Source: Streptomyces sp. MNU76
GTDB taxonomy: Bacteria > Actinomycetota > Actinomycetes > Streptomycetales > Streptomycetaceae
Assembly (NCBI RefSeq): GCF_020982545.1
Contig: NZ_JAJKLK010000009.1
Span: 62,001-126,000 of the forward strand
DNA length: 64,000 bases
Direction: 5' to 3'
Numbering within the stretch: the first letter of the stretch is position 1; every line of letters starts with the position of its first letter. The notes under the pieces are model-generated. The model was given only the letters and a program-made list of their open reading frames with translations, did not search any database and was not told the DNA's origin. The position numbers and the translations under genes were made by a program. Shown in pieces: positions 35,001 through 42,100 of the stretch.

Positions 35001-36017
35001 ATCGTCGACGAGCGGCGCCGGAAACTCGCCGAGGACAAGGACCTGGAGTCGCTGCGACTGCGGCTGAAGCCGAAGGCACGTCAGGCCCTCTCCCAGGCGG
35101 CCGCCGCCACCGCCGAGCGCCAGGGCGGCGAGTCCGTGGAGCGGACGGGGCTGACGGACTGGACGATCGGCTCGCTCCCCCGGGTCTTCGAGACCCGCAG
35201 GGCCGGGCAGCCCGTGAAGGCCTATCCCGCACTGGTGGACGACGGCCCGACGGCGAACACCGTCTCCGTACGCCTCTTCGACACGGAGGCGGAGCAGGCG
35301 GAGGCGATGTGGAAGGGCACCCGCAGACTCATCCTCCGAAACATTCCGGTCAACCCTGCGAAGTTCGCGAGCGAAAAGCTCACCAACGCACAGAAGCTGG
35401 CACTGTCCGCCAATCCGCACGGTTCGATCCAGGCACTCTTCGACGACTGCGCGATGGCCGCGGCCGACAAGTTGGTCGCCGACTTCGGCGGGCCGGCGTG
35501 GGACGAGTCCTCGTACCGCAAGCTGTACGACAAGGTGCGCGCGGAGATCGTCGACACCACGGTCCGCACGGTCGGCCAGGTGCAGCAGGTGCTGGCCGCC
35601 TGGCAGGCCTGTGAACGCCGCCTGAAGTCCACCCGCAGCCCGGCCCTCCTCGCCAACCTCACGGACGTACGGGGGCAGCTGGACGCCCTCGTGAAGCCCG
35701 GGTTCGTCACGGAGGCGGGGCTGCGGCGGCTGCCGGACCTGATGCGCTACCTGGTGGCGGCCGACCGCCGGCTGCAGCAGATGCCGACCGGCGTCCAGCG
35801 GGACACCTCCCGGATGGAGAAGGTCCACGAGATGCGCGACGAGTACGCCTGGCTGCTGGAACAGCTGCCCCAGGGGCGGCCCGTGCCCTCCTCGGTGACG
35901 GAGATCCGCTGGATGATCGAGGAACTGCGGGTCAGCTACTTCGCGCACGCCCTGGGCACGGCCTACCCCGTCTCCGACAAGCGGATCGTGAAGGCGATCG
36001 ACGCGGCGGTTCCGTAA
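32007..36017 (+). CDS. hrpA: ATP-dependent RNA helicase HrpA
   Basis: A 1336-residue DEAH-box helicase, full length for the family (E. coli HrpA 1300). The DEAH motifs are GETGSGKTTQIPK (I), GHTQPRRIAARTVA (Ia), IDEAHERSLNIDFLLGY (II), TSATIDPERFSRHF (III), FLSGEREIRDT (IV), ATNVAETSLTVPGIKYVIDP (V) and QRKGRCGRTSDGVCIRLYSE (VI). The helicase-associated and OB-fold regions follow, and the long HrpA-specific C-terminal domain runs to the end. ATG 32007 has a GGAGGTGAG site with wide spacing. HrpA rescues stalled ribosomes and unwinds mRNA. It is flanked on both sides by an identical tRNA-Asp gene and is probably transcribed alone. Confidence 0.95.
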   Translation: MSTHPAPAFGALAPRLAELSLRDAHRLGRRLEGARKIRKPEARAAVLAEIEAEVAKGESRMAERAARVPAVSYPEQLPVSQKKDEIAAAIRDHQVVIVAGETGSGKTTQIPKICMELGRGVRGMIGHTQPRRIAARTVAERVAEELRTPLGEAVGWKVRFTDQVNPDATFVKLMTDGILLAEIQTDRELRAYDTIIIDEAHERSLNIDFLLGYLAQLLPKRPDLKVVITSATIDPERFSRHFGDAPIVEVSGRTYPVEVRYRPLLEEDSEDADRDQITAICDAVEELQGEGKGDILVFLSGEREIRDTADALNKKNYPRAGSAHGQATEVLPLYARLSHAEQHRVFQRPDAGTARRIVLATNVAETSLTVPGIKYVIDPGFARISRYSHRTKVQRLPIEAISQASANQRKGRCGRTSDGVCIRLYSEEDFEARPEFTDAEILRTNLASVILQMTAAGLGDIEKFPFIDPPDHRNIRDGVQLLQELGALDPAQKDVRKRLTPMGRKLSQLPVDPRLARMVVEADKNGCAREVMVIAAALSIQDPRERPADKQAQADQQHARFKDETSDFLAFLNLWRYVREQQKERGSSSFRRMCKQEYLNFLRIREWQDIYSQLRTVAKQMDIHLNEDDAPEQHIHVSLLAGLLSHIGMKDVKDAGSEGGRNTGKNEYLGARNAKFAIFPGSALFKKPPRFVMSAELVETSRLWARVNARIEPEWVEPLAGHLLKRTYSEPHWEKDQAAVMAYEKVTLYGVPIVAQRKINYGRIDAEASRELFIRNALVEGDWRTHHKFFADNRKLLSEVEELEHRARRRDIVVDDDTLFDFYDQRVPEHVVSGAHFDSWWKHKRHEQPDFLDFEREMLIRESAEAVTKADYPDSWRQGQLKFRVTYQFEPGADADGVTVHIPLQVLNQVTDEGFDWQIPGLREEVVTELIRSLPKPIRRNYVPAPNFARRFLDQAVPLQEPLPVTMARELKRMVGVPLTPEDFDWSRVPDHLKITFRIVDERRRKLAEDKDLESLRLRLKPKARQALSQAAAATAERQGGESVERTGLTDWTIGSLPRVFETRRAGQPVKAYPALVDDGPTANTVSVRLFDTEAEQAEAMWKGTRRLILRNIPVNPAKFASEKLTNAQKLALSANPHGSIQALFDDCAMAAADKLVADFGGPAWDESSYRKLYDKVRAEIVDTTVRTVGQVQQVLAAWQACERRLKSTRSPALLANLTDVRGQLDALVKPGFVTEAGLRRLPDLMRYLVAADRRLQQMPTGVQRDTSRMEKVHEMRDEYAWLLEQLPQGRPVPSSVTEIRWMIEELRVSYFAHALGTAYPVSDKRIVKAIDAAVP

Positions 36018-36117
36018 TCGGCCATGTACACCGGGTGAGTTCGACCGCGGGGCCACCGCTCCTGTACAGTCTCTTCTCGCAGGCCAGCGCGGCAACAAGG
36101 CGCGGACTGCGAAACCT

Positions 36118-36192
36118 GGTCCTGTGGAGCAGTTTGGAGTGCTCGCCACCCTGTCAAGGTGGAGGCCGCGGGTTCAAATCCCGTCAGGACCG
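36118..36192 (+). tRNA. tRNA-Asp (GTC), copy 2
   Basis: 75 nt, identical in all positions to the gene at 31696. The identity extends for two bases on the 5' side (CT excluded, TGG shared) and two on the 3' side, then ends. Confidence 0.95.
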
Positions 36193-36202
36193 CACGATCG
36201 CC

Positions 36203-36235
36203 AGAGGCCCGCATCCGATGAGGATGCGGGCCTCT
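36203..36235 (+). terminator. terminator of tRNA-Asp copy 2
   Basis: AGAGGCCCGCATCC, loop GATGA, exact complement: a 14-bp stem 10 bases after the tRNA. Confidence 0.87.
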
Positions 36236-36310
36236 TCCGTGTGCGACGGCGGGCGATCACCCAAGAGCGCGGGACACTGAGGCTGTTGGGCGGGTGCGGG
36301 TCCCATGGGG

Positions 36311-36345
36311 CTGTCGCGCAGTTCCCCGCGCCCCTGGAGGGAGTC
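36311..36345 (+). repeat. dispersed intergenic repeat, copy 4
   Basis: Contains TGTCGCGCAGTTCCCCGCGC then CCCTGG. Here the flanking hairpin is lost. Confidence 0.7.
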
Positions 36346-36437
36346 TGCGGCCCCACCCTCGACGCCGTGGGGGTTGACGGCGTCACATTCCGCCGGTACT
36401 TCAGAATTCAGGGCCCAGAGACCCCCGGAGGTGGCGT

Positions 36438-36629
36438 ATGGCGGCGTCCGTTCGGCACGAGACCCGCGCATTGCTCCGTGCTCACCTGTCGGCCGCCTCC
36501 TCGTACCGTCACCTCACCCGCCACTGCCCGATCTGCCACCGCCTGCTGCGGCTGGCGACGGAGCACCCCACGGGCGGCGAGGACGGCACCGACAGCCCCA
36601 CGGAGGTCGAGACGCCCGCCAAGGCGTGA
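36438..36629 (+). CDS. DUF6274-like small conserved protein
   Basis: A 63-residue protein, MAASVRHETRALLRAHLSAA at the start and SYRHLTRHCPICHRLLRLA in the middle; the C-P-I-C pair with flanking His residues suggests a small zinc ribbon. A strong GGAGGTGGCGT ribosome site precedes the ATG. The sequence matches my memory of a small Streptomyces protein conserved near bldC. Function unknown. Confidence 0.82.
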   Translation: MAASVRHETRALLRAHLSAASSYRHLTRHCPICHRLLRLATEHPTGGEDGTDSPTEVETPAKA

Positions 36630-37161
36630 GACGCGTCCCGCAGGGAACACACTCGGCGAGGGGCCTGCCACGCTCAACTCCCGCCCCCTCTACCGCAGAT
36701 GTCGCCCGGGCAACAAGCAGCCCGGTGTGTGACGGGTGTCACTGAACGAGTTTTCGGAACGCCGGTTCTTACCAGTCCCCTACAACTAGTCAATTTAATA
36801 TGTGCAATTGCACCAGTCACCGGAGTCCTGCACAGGAGATCCGACACCCCTCCCCAGAGTCCGACAAGCCCGCTCACAACCCGCCGCTTCCGGACCTGGA
36901 ACCACCCGATCGACTGGTCCCGGCCCCTGGTCCGCACACAAAAAGATCGCGCTGGACCCGGCGGAGTCCAGCGCGATCTACGACGCACCCTTGGTGCTTG
37001 CCTGACGAAAACCCGGGAAGCCTGGGCCTCCCGGAAAGCTCTGTGTGGCTCGGGCGTGGGAACTGTTGGGGCAGAACCCGCGTCGCTTGAAGCTGCTGAG
37101 CGGTGCTTTCAGGCTTCCGACCGATTGGGGGACCAGCCGAAATGCCCTGTCATGCGGTGAT
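36630..37161. other. 532-bp region between the DUF6274 gene and bldC
   Basis: Holds a strong minus-strand terminator (36944-36979) and about 180 bp of structured sequence between it and the bldC stop codon. No protein gene is supported. The stretch at 36745-36810 is relatively AT-rich. Confidence 0.5.
36944..36979 (-). terminator. terminator of the bldC transcript
   Basis: Perfect 14-bp arms (AGATCGCGCTGGAC and complement) around an 8-base loop, followed on the minus strand by TTTTT. It lies 182 bp after bldC, implying a long 3' untranslated segment. Confidence 0.88.
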
Positions 37162-37368
37162 TCAGGCCTCGCTGCGCTGCTGCGGAATGCCCGCGAGCAG
37201 TGCGCGGACCTCAGCCTCGCGGTAACGGCGGTGTCCGCCGAGCGTGCGGATGGACGTGAGCTTGCCGGCCTTCGCCCACCGCGTGACCGTCTTGGGGTCG
37301 ACGCGGAACATGGTGGCGACCTCAGCCGGGGTCAGCAGCGGCTCGGCATCAGGGGTGCGAGCGGTCAT
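37162..37368 (-). CDS. bldC: developmental regulator BldC
   Basis: A 68-residue MerR-like winged-helix DNA-binding protein. The reading is LLTPAEVATMFRVDPKTVTR, then WAKAGKLTSIRTLGGHRRYR and AEVRALLAGI: the helix-turn-helix and wing of the BldC family, without an effector domain. ATG 37368 follows GGAGG. BldC holds vegetative growth by repressing sporulation genes and binds head-to-tail on direct repeats in promoters. A 7-bp inverted repeat in its leader (37386-37405) and a 14-bp one at 37601-37633 are possible control sites. Confidence 0.96.
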   Translation of the reverse strand: MTARTPDAEPLLTPAEVATMFRVDPKTVTRWAKAGKLTSIRTLGGHRRYREAEVRALLAGIPQQRSEA

Positions 37369-37980
37369 GAGCGGCCTCCTCGGGAGAACCGAACCTTCTC
37401 GGTTCTTTCCTCTAAATTCTGCACCTTGACCCGCGTTGCCCGAAATGGCGGACGCGAGTCGAGTCGGTTATAGGACGAACGGCTTGTCCTCGGCACTACA
37501 ACTACACCATCTGTCCAGCCGCGTCGGCCAAACCGATGGAATTGCCCTCCCAGGTGTTCATCAGCGACGGATGCCGATGGACCATGCCATAGCGGACAGT
37601 CACGCCACTGTGACGATCAGTCACAGTGGCGTGCAGGAGTCACGAGACCCCCCAATAGCGTGCAATGCTGAGATTCCACCCATACGTGGGCAGAAGGAGC
37701 CTCCCCCGGGCTCCTTGTCCTATTTTGACACGAGGAGGTGCGTAAGAGGCAAGGCCCGCGTAAGTGCAATCCGTCACGCTTGGCGGCTTCTTGACACAAA
37801 AGCCCGGAACAGGGACCTACGTCCCACGATGACACGCGCAGGTCAGTGCGCTGCGTCAAGCTTGGGTCAAGGGTGGACAGTTCACCATGGTTCGGCTTTC
37901 GTGGAAAGCCTTTTCCCATCGGCCCCACAAGTCACAAGTACGGACGCGACGTTGAGCCGGTTCAACCGGTTCGGCCCGGT
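37369..37980. other. 612-bp upstream region of bldC
   Basis: Lower GC than its neighbours, with no credible gene. It contains the bldC promoter region and the perfect inverted repeat at 37601-37633. Confidence 0.5.
37601..37633. promoter_or_regulatory. 14-bp perfect inverted repeat upstream of bldC
   Basis: CACGCCACTGTGAC, five bases, GTCACAGTGGCGTG. It lies 233 bp upstream of the bldC start and is not followed by a T-run, so an operator or a leader stem is more likely than a terminator. Confidence 0.5.
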
Positions 37981-38838
37981 TCAGTTCGCCGAGCGCCGGT
38001 CCCGTACCGCCCGCCAGCGCTCGACCAGGCGCCCGTAGGCCTCCCCGGCGGCGAGGCCGTCCCCGCCGCGCAGGGCCTCGATGCCCTCGGCGACGTCGGC
38101 GGCGGAGTGGTCCCCGTCCAGTTCGGCGGCGGGCAGGACGTGCACGAGGCCGCCGTAGTCCAGCTCGACCAGCGAGCGCGGGTGGAACTCCTCCAGCCAG
38201 CGCCCCACGTCGATCAGGCCGTCGATGAGCGGGCCCTCGTCGATGGTGTCCCGCAGGGTCCGCAGCCCCCGCGCCACGCGCCGGCGGGCCTGCACCATGG
38301 GAGTGCGATAGCGAAGCACCGGCGAGATCTCGCCGGATTCCTTCTCGCCCGACCCCTTCTCGTACGTCCGCTCCTCGTCCGAGACGAGGACGAACCAGCT
38401 CAGCGGCACCTGCCAGGTCGCGGTGCGGATCCACGGCCGGGCGTCGGGGTTGCCGGCCATCCAGCGCTCGTAGTCCTGGCTCGCCTGGTGGCGCACCAGC
38501 GGCGGCAGCACCGCGTCCAGGACGGGGGCCGGCAGCTCCTCGGCCAGGTCGCCGAGCGCCTGCCAGCCCCGCAGCCGGGTCCGCCAGGGGCAGACACAGA
38601 CCACCCCGTCGACCTCCAGCACGAAGGCGTCGTCGCTCTCGTGCACCGGAACCGGCACCGGCGGGGTCGGCAGCAGGTCGGCCAGCGAGCGGCGCAGCTC
38701 GTCCTGGTACGAGGGGCGGTCGGGGCGCCGGGCGTAGCGGGCCCAGTGGCCGCGCTCGGGCTCGGGGAAGGCCGCCAGCGGCTCGTACACGCGGAGGTAG
38801 GACGCGTACGGGACGATCACCGAGGACACCTTGGGCAC
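37981..38838 (-). CDS. conserved hypothetical protein (SCO4090-like)
   Basis: A 285-residue soluble protein from GTG 38838, which follows GGGGGAGGGAGCAGGC. No known catalytic motif is seen. Recognisable stretches are VIVPYASYLRVYEPLAAFPE, DAFVLEVDGVVCVCPWRTRL, WIRTATWQVPLSWFVLVSDE and LVELDYGGLVHVLPAAELDG. The position between bldC and vdh is the one I recall for a conserved Streptomyces gene of unknown function. It is divergent from vdh, sharing a 223-bp promoter region. Confidence 0.85.
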   Translation of the reverse strand: MPKVSSVIVPYASYLRVYEPLAAFPEPERGHWARYARRPDRPSYQDELRRSLADLLPTPPVPVPVHESDDAFVLEVDGVVCVCPWRTRLRGWQALGDLAEELPAPVLDAVLPPLVRHQASQDYERWMAGNPDARPWIRTATWQVPLSWFVLVSDEERTYEKGSGEKESGEISPVLRYRTPMVQARRRVARGLRTLRDTIDEGPLIDGLIDVGRWLEEFHPRSLVELDYGGLVHVLPAAELDGDHSAADVAEGIEALRGGDGLAAGEAYGRLVERWRAVRDRRSAN

Positions 38839-39061
38839 GCCTGCTCCCTCCCCCGGCTGCCACCGGGGAAACCTGCGGAACCCGCCCACGGGCGGGCCGG
38901 AAAACTGTGCGGGTCGCACCACGTCCGTACTCCGGCCGGGGGGTGATCCTGATGCTGCGCCGCTGTACGGCGGACGAAGGCTCTAATCTCATGCTCACAG
39001 ACCCCGCCACCCGTACGGGAGCCTGTAACCAACCGCCGCTTCTTACCCAGGAGTCACCACA

Positions 39062-40156
39062 GTGACCGAAGTATCTGACGGCGTCCTGCACACCCTGTTC
39101 CACTCGGACCAGGGCGGTCACGAGCAAGTCGTGCTCTGCCAGGACCGGGCCAGCGGCCTCAAGGCCGTCATCGCCCTTCACTCCACCGCGCTCGGCCCCG
39201 CTCTCGGCGGGACGCGCTTCTACCCGTACGCGACCGAGGCGGAGGCCGTCGCCGACGCCCTGAACCTCGCGCGCGGCATGTCGTACAAGAACGCCATGGC
39301 CGGTCTCGAGCACGGCGGCGGCAAAGCCGTGATCATCGGCGACCCCGAGCGGATCAAGAGCGAGGAACTGCTGCTCGCCTACGGACGCTTCGTGGCCTCC
39401 CTCGGCGGCCGCTACGTCACCGCGTGCGACGTCGGCACCTACGTCGCCGACATGGACGTCGTGGCACGCGAGTGCCGCTGGACGACCGGCCGGTCCCCCG
39501 AGAACGGCGGCGCCGGGGACTCCTCCGTCCTCACCGCCTTCGGCGTCTACCAGGGCATGCGGGCCTCCGCCCAGCACCTGTGGGGCGATCCGTCGCTGCG
39601 CGACCGCAGGGTCGGTGTCGCGGGCGTCGGCAAGGTCGGCCACCACCTCGTGGAGCATCTGCGGGCGGAAGGCGCCGAGGTCGTGATCACCGACGTGCGC
39701 GAGGACGCCGTACGGCGGATCCTCGACCGGCACCCGGAAGGGGTCAGCGCCGTCGCGCACACCGACGCGCTCATCCGGACCGAGGGGCTCGACATCTACG
39801 CGCCCTGCGCGCTCGGCGGGGCCCTGAACGACGACTCCGTGCCGGTCCTGACCGCCAAGGTGGTGTGCGGCGCTGCCAACAACCAGCTCGCGCACCCCGG
39901 CGTCGAGAAGGACCTCGCGGACCGCGGGATCCTCTACGCGCCGGACTACGTGGTGAACGCCGGCGGAGTCATCCAGGTCGCCGACGAGCTCCACGGGTTC
40001 GACTTCGAGCGGTGCAGGGCGAAGGCCGCACAGATCTTCGACACCACTCTGGCGATCTTCGCACGTGCGAAGCTGGACGGTATTCCGCCGGCCGCCGCGG
40101 CCGACCGGATCGCCGAGCAGCGGATGCACGAGGCGGCCGCGGCACGCGGTCGCTGA
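39062..40156 (+). CDS. vdh: valine (branched-chain/Leu-type) dehydrogenase
   Basis: A 364-residue NAD-dependent enzyme of the Glu/Leu/Phe/Val dehydrogenase family, deaminating L-valine to 2-oxoisovalerate and so feeding acyl-CoA starter units and ammonia. The catalytic Lys is in YKNAMAGLEHGGGKAVI, the second Lys in the same glycine-rich loop. The NAD fold has VGVAGVGKVGHHLVEHL, and CALGGALNDDSV plus VVCGAANNQLAHPGVEKDL follow. The start is GTG 39062 after CCAGGAGTCACCACA. It matches Streptomyces Vdh and the genomic position fits SCO4089. Confidence 0.94.
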   Translation: MTEVSDGVLHTLFHSDQGGHEQVVLCQDRASGLKAVIALHSTALGPALGGTRFYPYATEAEAVADALNLARGMSYKNAMAGLEHGGGKAVIIGDPERIKSEELLLAYGRFVASLGGRYVTACDVGTYVADMDVVARECRWTTGRSPENGGAGDSSVLTAFGVYQGMRASAQHLWGDPSLRDRRVGVAGVGKVGHHLVEHLRAEGAEVVITDVREDAVRRILDRHPEGVSAVAHTDALIRTEGLDIYAPCALGGALNDDSVPVLTAKVVCGAANNQLAHPGVEKDLADRGILYAPDYVVNAGGVIQVADELHGFDFERCRAKAAQIFDTTLAIFARAKLDGIPPAAAADRIAEQRMHEAAAARGR

Positions 40157-40468
40157 GCCTGACGGGCCGACGCCGGGCGGCTTGCGCGCGGCGTCGGCGG
40201 TACCCGTCGGCGGCTTTAGAGACAACTCTCACTTCCGTCGGCGGGTCGCCCGTCCAGAAACGGTTAAAATCACCGTTGACCAGCGGGGAAAGGGCTCCTC
40301 GCAGGTTCTGGGCACGGGCACGTCCTGCGGGCGACGTACCGTATGGGCGTGGGCTCAGGTACCGTGGAAGCCCTACGGACCGGTCTCTCCACGGAGAGCC
40401 CGTTCCAGATCATGAACGCGTGTCAAGACTCTGGGGCCGTCGAGCCCCGTCACCGAGGGGGTCGAGCC
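40157..40468. other. 312-bp leader region of the DUF3073 gene
   Basis: Contains AACGGTTAAAATCACCGTT at 40260-40278, an imperfect inverted repeat (AACGGT/ACCGTT), and several short stems. No gene is supported. Confidence 0.45.
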
Positions 40469-40726
40469 ATGGGGCGCGGCCGGGCCAAGGCCAAGCAGAC
40501 GAAGGTCGCCCGCCAGCTGAAGTACAACAGCGGCGGGACTGACCTGTCGCGTCTGGCCAGCGAGCTGGGCGCATCGACTTCGAGCCAACCTCCGAACGGC
40601 GAACCGTTCGAGGACGACGAAGACGACGACGACCCGTACGCCCAGTACGCGGATCTTTACAACGTCGACGATGAGGACGACGAGGACGAGCAGTCCGGTC
40701 CCGCCTCTCATCGTCGCGGCGCTTGA
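40469..40726 (+). CDS. DUF3073 protein
   Basis: An 85-residue protein, basic at the start (MGRGRAKAKQTKVARQLKYN) and extremely acidic at the end (EDDEDDDDPYAQYADLYNVD, then DDEDDEDE). This bipolar pattern and the opening sequence define the actinobacterial DUF3073 family, whose role is not known. The ATG at 40469 follows AGGGGGTCGAGCC. The family sits next to purM in many Streptomyces; here purM converges on it. Confidence 0.92.
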   Translation: MGRGRAKAKQTKVARQLKYNSGGTDLSRLASELGASTSSQPPNGEPFEDDEDDDDPYAQYADLYNVDDEDDEDEQSGPASHRRGA

Positions 40727-40857
40727 CGATTCAGCCGCGCTTCACCCGGTCCGGGCGGATTGCTCCGACGGACCGGGTTTTGTGCGGTCCCGCTCCGCTC
40801 GGGGCTGGGGCGCCTCATAGCTCGGGTCCACCGCACTTCGGCGACTGCGGGTCGCGT

Positions 40858-40926
40858 GTGGTTGCTCGCGCAGTTCCCCGCGCCCCTGATGGTTGGGCCT
40901 TCGGCCCTCATCAGGGGCGCTTTTGA
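40858..40926 (+). repeat. dispersed intergenic repeat, copy 5, with strong hairpin
   Basis: GTTGCTCGCGCAGTTCCCCG then CGCCCCTGATGG, GGGCC, TTCG, GGCCC, CATCAGGGGCG and TTTT. The hairpin is about 17 bp long and could terminate transcription from both flanking genes. Confidence 0.75.
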
Positions 40927-40962
40927 CGTGCCCGGGACAGAGCGTCCGGAACGCGCCGCCGG

Positions 40963-42033
40963 TCAGCCTCGTGCGTAGTCGCCCACCAGCTCCGCGCCCG
41001 TGGTGCGGTCGGCGCGGTCGGTGATCTCGCCCGCGACCCAGGCCTCGACGCCACGGTCCGCCAGGGTGGTCAGGGCCACGTCCGCCGACTCCTGGGGGAC
41101 GATGGCGATCATGCCCACGCCCATGTTCAGGGTCTTCTCCAGCTCCAGGCGCTCGACCTGACCCGTCCTGCCGACCAGGTCGAAGATCGGGGCCGGGGTC
41201 CAGGTGGAGCGGTCGACCGTGGCGTGGAGGGTGTCGGGGATCACCCGCGCCAGGTTGGCGGCGAGGCCGCCGCCGGTGACGTGGCTGAAGGCGTGGACCT
41301 CGGTGGTGCGGGTGAGCGCCAGGCAGTCCAGCGAGTAGATCTTGGTGGGTTCCAGCAGCTCCGCGCCGAGGGGGCGGCCGAGTTCGGCGATCTCGGCGTC
41401 CAGGGAGAGACCGGCCTGGTTGAGCAGGACGTGCCGGACGAGCGAGTACCCGTTCGAGTGAAGGCCCGAGGCCGCCATGGCGATCACGGCGTCACCCGTA
41501 CGGATGCGATCAGGGCCGAGCAGGCGATCGGCCTCGACCACGCCCGTACCGGCGCCGGCGACGTCGAAGTCGTCCGGGCCGAGCAGACCCGGGTGCTCGG
41601 CCGTCTCGCCGCCGACCAGGGCGCAGCCCGCGAGGACACAGCCCTCGGCGATGCCCTTGACGATGGCGGCGACCCGCTCGGGGTGGACCTTGCCGACGCA
41701 GATGTAGTCGGTCATGAACAGCGGTTCGGCGCCGCAGACCACGATGTCGTCCATCACCATGGCGACCAGGTCGTGGCCGATGGTGTCGTAGACGCCCAGC
41801 TGACGCGCGATGTCGACCTTCGTGCCGACGCCGTCCGTGGCGGAGGCGAGCAGCGGGCGCTCGTAGCGCTTGAGGGCGGAGGCGTCGAAGAGGCCGGCGA
41901 AGCCGCCCAGGCCGCCGAGGACCTCGGGGCGCTGGGTCTTCTTCACCCACTCCTTCATCAGCTCTACGGCGCGGTCGCCCGCCTCGATGTCGACGCCCGC
42001 TGCTGCGTAGCTGGCACCAGTTGTCTCAGACAT
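40963..42033 (-). CDS. purM: phosphoribosylformylglycinamidine cyclo-ligase
   Basis: AIR synthetase, step 5 of IMP synthesis. 356 residues from ATG 42033 (MSETTGASYAAAGVDIEAGD). Family motifs: LLASATDGVGTKVDIARQLG (ATP/metal loop with DGVGTK), DDIVVCGAEPLFMTDYICVG, ALVGGETAEHPG, AMAASGLHSNGYSLVRHVLL and HVTGGGLAANLARVIP. It lies 67 bp after purF on the same strand and is almost surely co-transcribed with it. Confidence 0.96.
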   Translation of the reverse strand: MSETTGASYAAAGVDIEAGDRAVELMKEWVKKTQRPEVLGGLGGFAGLFDASALKRYERPLLASATDGVGTKVDIARQLGVYDTIGHDLVAMVMDDIVVCGAEPLFMTDYICVGKVHPERVAAIVKGIAEGCVLAGCALVGGETAEHPGLLGPDDFDVAGAGTGVVEADRLLGPDRIRTGDAVIAMAASGLHSNGYSLVRHVLLNQAGLSLDAEIAELGRPLGAELLEPTKIYSLDCLALTRTTEVHAFSHVTGGGLAANLARVIPDTLHATVDRSTWTPAPIFDLVGRTGQVERLELEKTLNMGVGMIAIVPQESADVALTTLADRGVEAWVAGEITDRADRTTGAELVGDYARG

Positions 42034-42100
42034 GACGGTGAGAACTTTCGTGTCGTACGGCGGCCGGCGAGCAGGTGTCACCGGCCGTCTACGGGCAGTC

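Noticed and set aside
31806..36149. Very long open frame antisense to hrpA and the tRNAs
   Set aside because: It mirrors hrpA codons: in GC-rich genomes the antisense frame is often open. Its translation is Val/Leu/Arg/His-rich and it runs through tRNA genes.
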